Shown: positions 60,641 to 64,000 of the stretch, one piece after another | Layout: each line of letters begins with the position of its first letter | How positions within the stretch are numbered: position 1 is the stretch's first letter | Assembly: GCF_013466605.1 (NCBI RefSeq) | Contig: NZ_CP059162.1 | Span: 4,278,001 to 4,342,000, forward strand | Length of the DNA: 64,000 nt | Origin: Pseudomonas chlororaphis subsp. aurantiaca | GTDB lineage: Bacteria > Pseudomonadota > Gammaproteobacteria > Pseudomonadales > Pseudomonadaceae | Direction of reading: 5' to 3' | The notes under the pieces: model-generated | What the model saw: the letters and a program-made list of their open reading frames with translations, nothing else | Databases searched by the model: none | What the model was told of the DNA's origin: nothing | Program-made: the position numbers and the translations under genes

Positions 60641-61260
60641 GCCCGACCCAGGAACAACTGACGGCATTGGGCGGCGTGTTTCTCGCCGCCGTCCTGGTGG
60701 ACAAGATCGCCAAGACCGGCCAGGTCACCGAAGCGGCCTTGAGCTGCATGCTCGGCAGCCTGCTGATCCGCGACCCGAAAGACACCCTGGAAGTCTACGG
60801 TGGCGACGACATCAACCTGCGTGAGGGGTATCGTGCCCTGATCGGCGCCCTGGAACGCGACCCCAGCACCCTGCAGCGCGAGCCGTTGCGCTACGCCCTG
60901 TCGATGCTCGGGCTCGAGCGCCAGCTGGCCAAGCGCGATGACCTGCTGGAAATCATCGGCAAGCGCCTGCCGCAGATTCAGTCCCAGGTCGAACATTTCG
61001 GCCCGGCCCACGAAAACGTGATTGCCGCCTGCGGCTCGCTGTATCAGGACACCCTGAGCACCCTGCGCCAGCGGATCCAGGTGCATGGCGACATGCGCAA
61101 CCTGCAGCAGCCGAGCAACGCCTCGAAGATCCGCGCCCTGCTGTTGGCCGGCATCCGTTCGGCGCGCCTGTGGCGCCAGTTGGGTGGCCATCGCTGGCAG
61201 CTGGTGATCAGCCGCCGCAAATTGCTCAAAGAGCTTTATCCGCTGATGCGCAGCAGCTGA
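60637..61260 (+). CDS. hflD: High-frequency lysogenisation protein HflD homologue
   Basis: 207 residues, mostly helical. [20 protein letters not shown] and [20 protein letters not shown] fit the HflD/YcfC family. In Escherichia coli it binds lambda CII at the inner membrane; its cellular role is unclear. It overlaps mnmA and precedes purB, an order conserved in gamma-proteobacteria. Confidence 0.93.
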   Translation: MSPTQEQLTALGGVFLAAVLVDKIAKTGQVTEAALSCMLGSLLIRDPKDTLEVYGGDDINLREGYRALIGALERDPSTLQREPLRYALSMLGLERQLAKRDDLLEIIGKRLPQIQSQVEHFGPAHENVIAACGSLYQDTLSTLRQRIQVHGDMRNLQQPSNASKIRALLLAGIRSARLWRQLGGHRWQLVISRRKLLKELYPLMRSS

Positions 61261-61299
61261 ACTGCGCCCGCAAGACCTTTTGTAGTCAGTAACGCGTAA

Positions 61300-62757
<1,458 letters not shown>

Positions 62758-62775
62758 TCGATGGCAAGACCTTTG

Positions 62776-62800
62776 ACGCCCGGCAGCGCCGGGCGTTTTT
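62776..62800 (+). terminator. Terminator after purB
   Basis: ACGCCCGGC and GCCGGGCGT pair around AGC, followed by TTTT. Confidence 0.9.
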
Positions 62801-62839
62801 ATTCCCGTATGAAAAGTGCATTTTTTCAATAGGTTACAC

Positions 62840-64000
62840 ATGAATCCTGACATTCCTCTTCAACTTCTGGGCGGCATCAGCGCACGGGAATTCCTGCGTG
62901 ACTACTGGCAGAAAAAGCCCCTGCTGATCCGTCAGGCCCTGCCCGACTTCGAAAGCCCGATCGACGCCGACGAACTGGCCGGCCTGGCGCTGGAAGAAGA
63001 GGTCGAGTCGCGCCTGGTCATCGAGCACGGCGAACGCCCCTGGGAACTGCGCCGCGGCCCGTTCGCCGAAGACGAGTTCAGCAAGCTGCCGGAGCGTGAC
63101 TGGACCCTGCTGGTCCAGGCTGTCGACCAGTTCGTGCCGGAAGTCGCCGAACTGCTGGAGCATTTCCGCTTCCTGCCGAGCTGGCGCATCGACGACGTGA
63201 TGATCAGCTTTGCCGCCCCCGGCGGTAATGTCGGTCCGCACTTCGATAACTACGATGTGTTCCTGCTGCAAGGCCACGGCAAGCGCAACTGGAAGATCGG
63301 CCAGATGTGCGACGCCGAAAGCCCGCTGCTGCAACACGCGGACCTGCGCATCCTCGCCGAGTTCGAAGAAACCGAAAGCTGGGTCCTGGAACCCGGCGAC
63401 ATGCTCTACCTGCCACCGCGCCTGGCCCACTACGGCGTCGCGGTGAACGACTGCATGACCTACTCGGTGGGCTTCCGCGCCCCGAGCGCCGCCGAAGTGC
63501 TGACCCACTTCACCGACTTCCTCAGCCAGTTCCTGCCTGACGAAGAGCGCTACACCGACGCCGACGCCCAGCCGGTCAGCGATCCGCACCAGATCCAGCA
63601 CGACGCCCTCGACCGTCTCAAGGGCCTGCTGGCCGAACATATGAGTGACGAGCGCCTGCTGCTGACCTGGTTCGGCCAGTTCATGACCGAGCCGCGCTAC
63701 CCGGAACTGGTGGTTGGCCCCGAGCTGGAAGAAGAAGACCTGCTCGGCAGCCTCGAACAGGGCGCCATACTGATCCGCAACCCGAGCGCGCGCCTGGCCT
63801 GGTCCGAAGTCGACGACGACCTGCTGCTGTTCGCCAGCGGCCAGAGCCGCTACCTGCCGGGCAAGCTGCGCGAACTGCTGAAGATGATTTGCGCCGCCGA
63901 CGCACTGCACCTCGACAACCTCGGCCCATGGCTGGCGGACGAGGATGGACGCGGCCTGCTGTGCGAACTGGTCAAGCAAGGAAGCCTGGGATTTGCCGAT
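62840..64000 (+). CDS. roxA: Ribosomal L16 arginine hydroxylase RoxA/YcfD (partial at right edge)
   Basis: The ATG at 62840 begins MNPDIPLQLLGGISAREFLR and the frame stays open to the last base, giving 387 residues; the family is about this length, so only the last few codons are missing. It is a JmjC/cupin 2-oxoglutarate- and Fe(II)-dependent oxygenase: NVGPHFDNYDVFLLQGHGKR has the HxD metal motif, and LPPRLAHYGVA supplies the distal His. In Escherichia coli YcfD hydroxylates Arg81 of ribosomal protein L16. Confidence 0.93.
   Translation, partial: MNPDIPLQLLGGISAREFLRDYWQKKPLLIRQALPDFESPIDADELAGLALEEEVESRLVIEHGERPWELRRGPFAEDEFSKLPERDWTLLVQAVDQFVPEVAELLEHFRFLPSWRIDDVMISFAAPGGNVGPHFDNYDVFLLQGHGKRNWKIGQMCDAESPLLQHADLRILAEFEETESWVLEPGDMLYLPPRLAHYGVAVNDCMTYSVGFRAPSAAEVLTHFTDFLSQFLPDEERYTDADAQPVSDPHQIQHDALDRLKGLLAEHMSDERLLLTWFGQFMTEPRYPELVVGPELEEEDLLGSLEQGAILIRNPSARLAWSEVDDDLLLFASGQSRYLPGKLRELLKMICAADALHLDNLGPWLADEDGRGLLCELVKQGSLGFAD

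Overview
The window reads as the chromosome of a fluorescent-group Pseudomonas. Coding sequence is GC-rich. The right half (tus genes, cysG-serS-crcB-rarA-lolA-ftsK, trxB-aat-bpt-infA, clpA-clpS/cspD, icd/idh, nudJ-mnmA-hflD-purB-roxA) matches, from memory, the core gene order of Pseudomonas. Proteins of Pseudomonas-restricted families (DUF1652 and likely DUF6388) agree with this. The species cannot be fixed from the sequence alone.

Layout. (1) 1-9.1 kb: the end of a LysR-type regulator; a leftward molybdopterin operon (moaA, a bestrophin-like channel, moaC, moaD, moaE); and a rightward FdhF/YdeP-type molybdoenzyme followed by a cyanide-insensitive type bd quinol oxidase (cioA, cioB) and two tiny nested membrane-protein genes. 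A long inverted repeat carrying two TTGAT-N11-ATCAA sites separates the two directions. (2) 9.2-13.2 kb: DyP peroxidase, a DMT exporter divergent from an Lrp regulator, a YceK-like lipoprotein, a Bax-inhibitor-like protein and tRNA-Ser(UGA). (3) 13.2-16.6 kb, just after the tRNA: a gene-poor, partly AT-rich patch with a PixA/AidA-family gene, small unknown genes and probable phage debris. (4) 16.7-19.1 kb: two divergent L,D-transpeptidases of different families. (5) 19.1-29.0 kb: a signalling locus with a YN-type degenerate HD-GYP response regulator facing a five-gene, mostly overlapping operon: REC-PAS-GGDEF-degenerate EAL, REC-degenerate GGDEF-EAL, a di-haem cytochrome c peroxidase, a DAHL-type sensor kinase and a REC-histidine kinase. 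(6) 29.3-37.3 kb: a TonB receptor, an RcnB/CigR-like protein, malate:quinone oxidoreductase with a signal peptide, small genes, a decayed GFA-family gene and a DUF1275 membrane protein. (7) 37.3-64 kb: housekeeping genes.

How the genes work together. The moa genes make molybdopterin, which the adjacent FdhF-like enzyme needs; the bd oxidase next door could take electrons as quinol. In the signalling locus the intact catalytic motifs are divided: one REC protein keeps GGDEF and has lost EAL, while the next keeps EAL and has an altered GGDEF. A periplasmic haem peroxidase and two kinases lie in the same transcription unit, which suggests a redox- or peroxide-linked c-di-GMP switch. This is the strongest candidate for an under-described system here. 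The right half joins tRNA thiolation (TusBCDE with MnmA) and the N-degron route (Aat, Bpt, ClpS, ClpA) with cell division, lipoprotein export and central metabolism.
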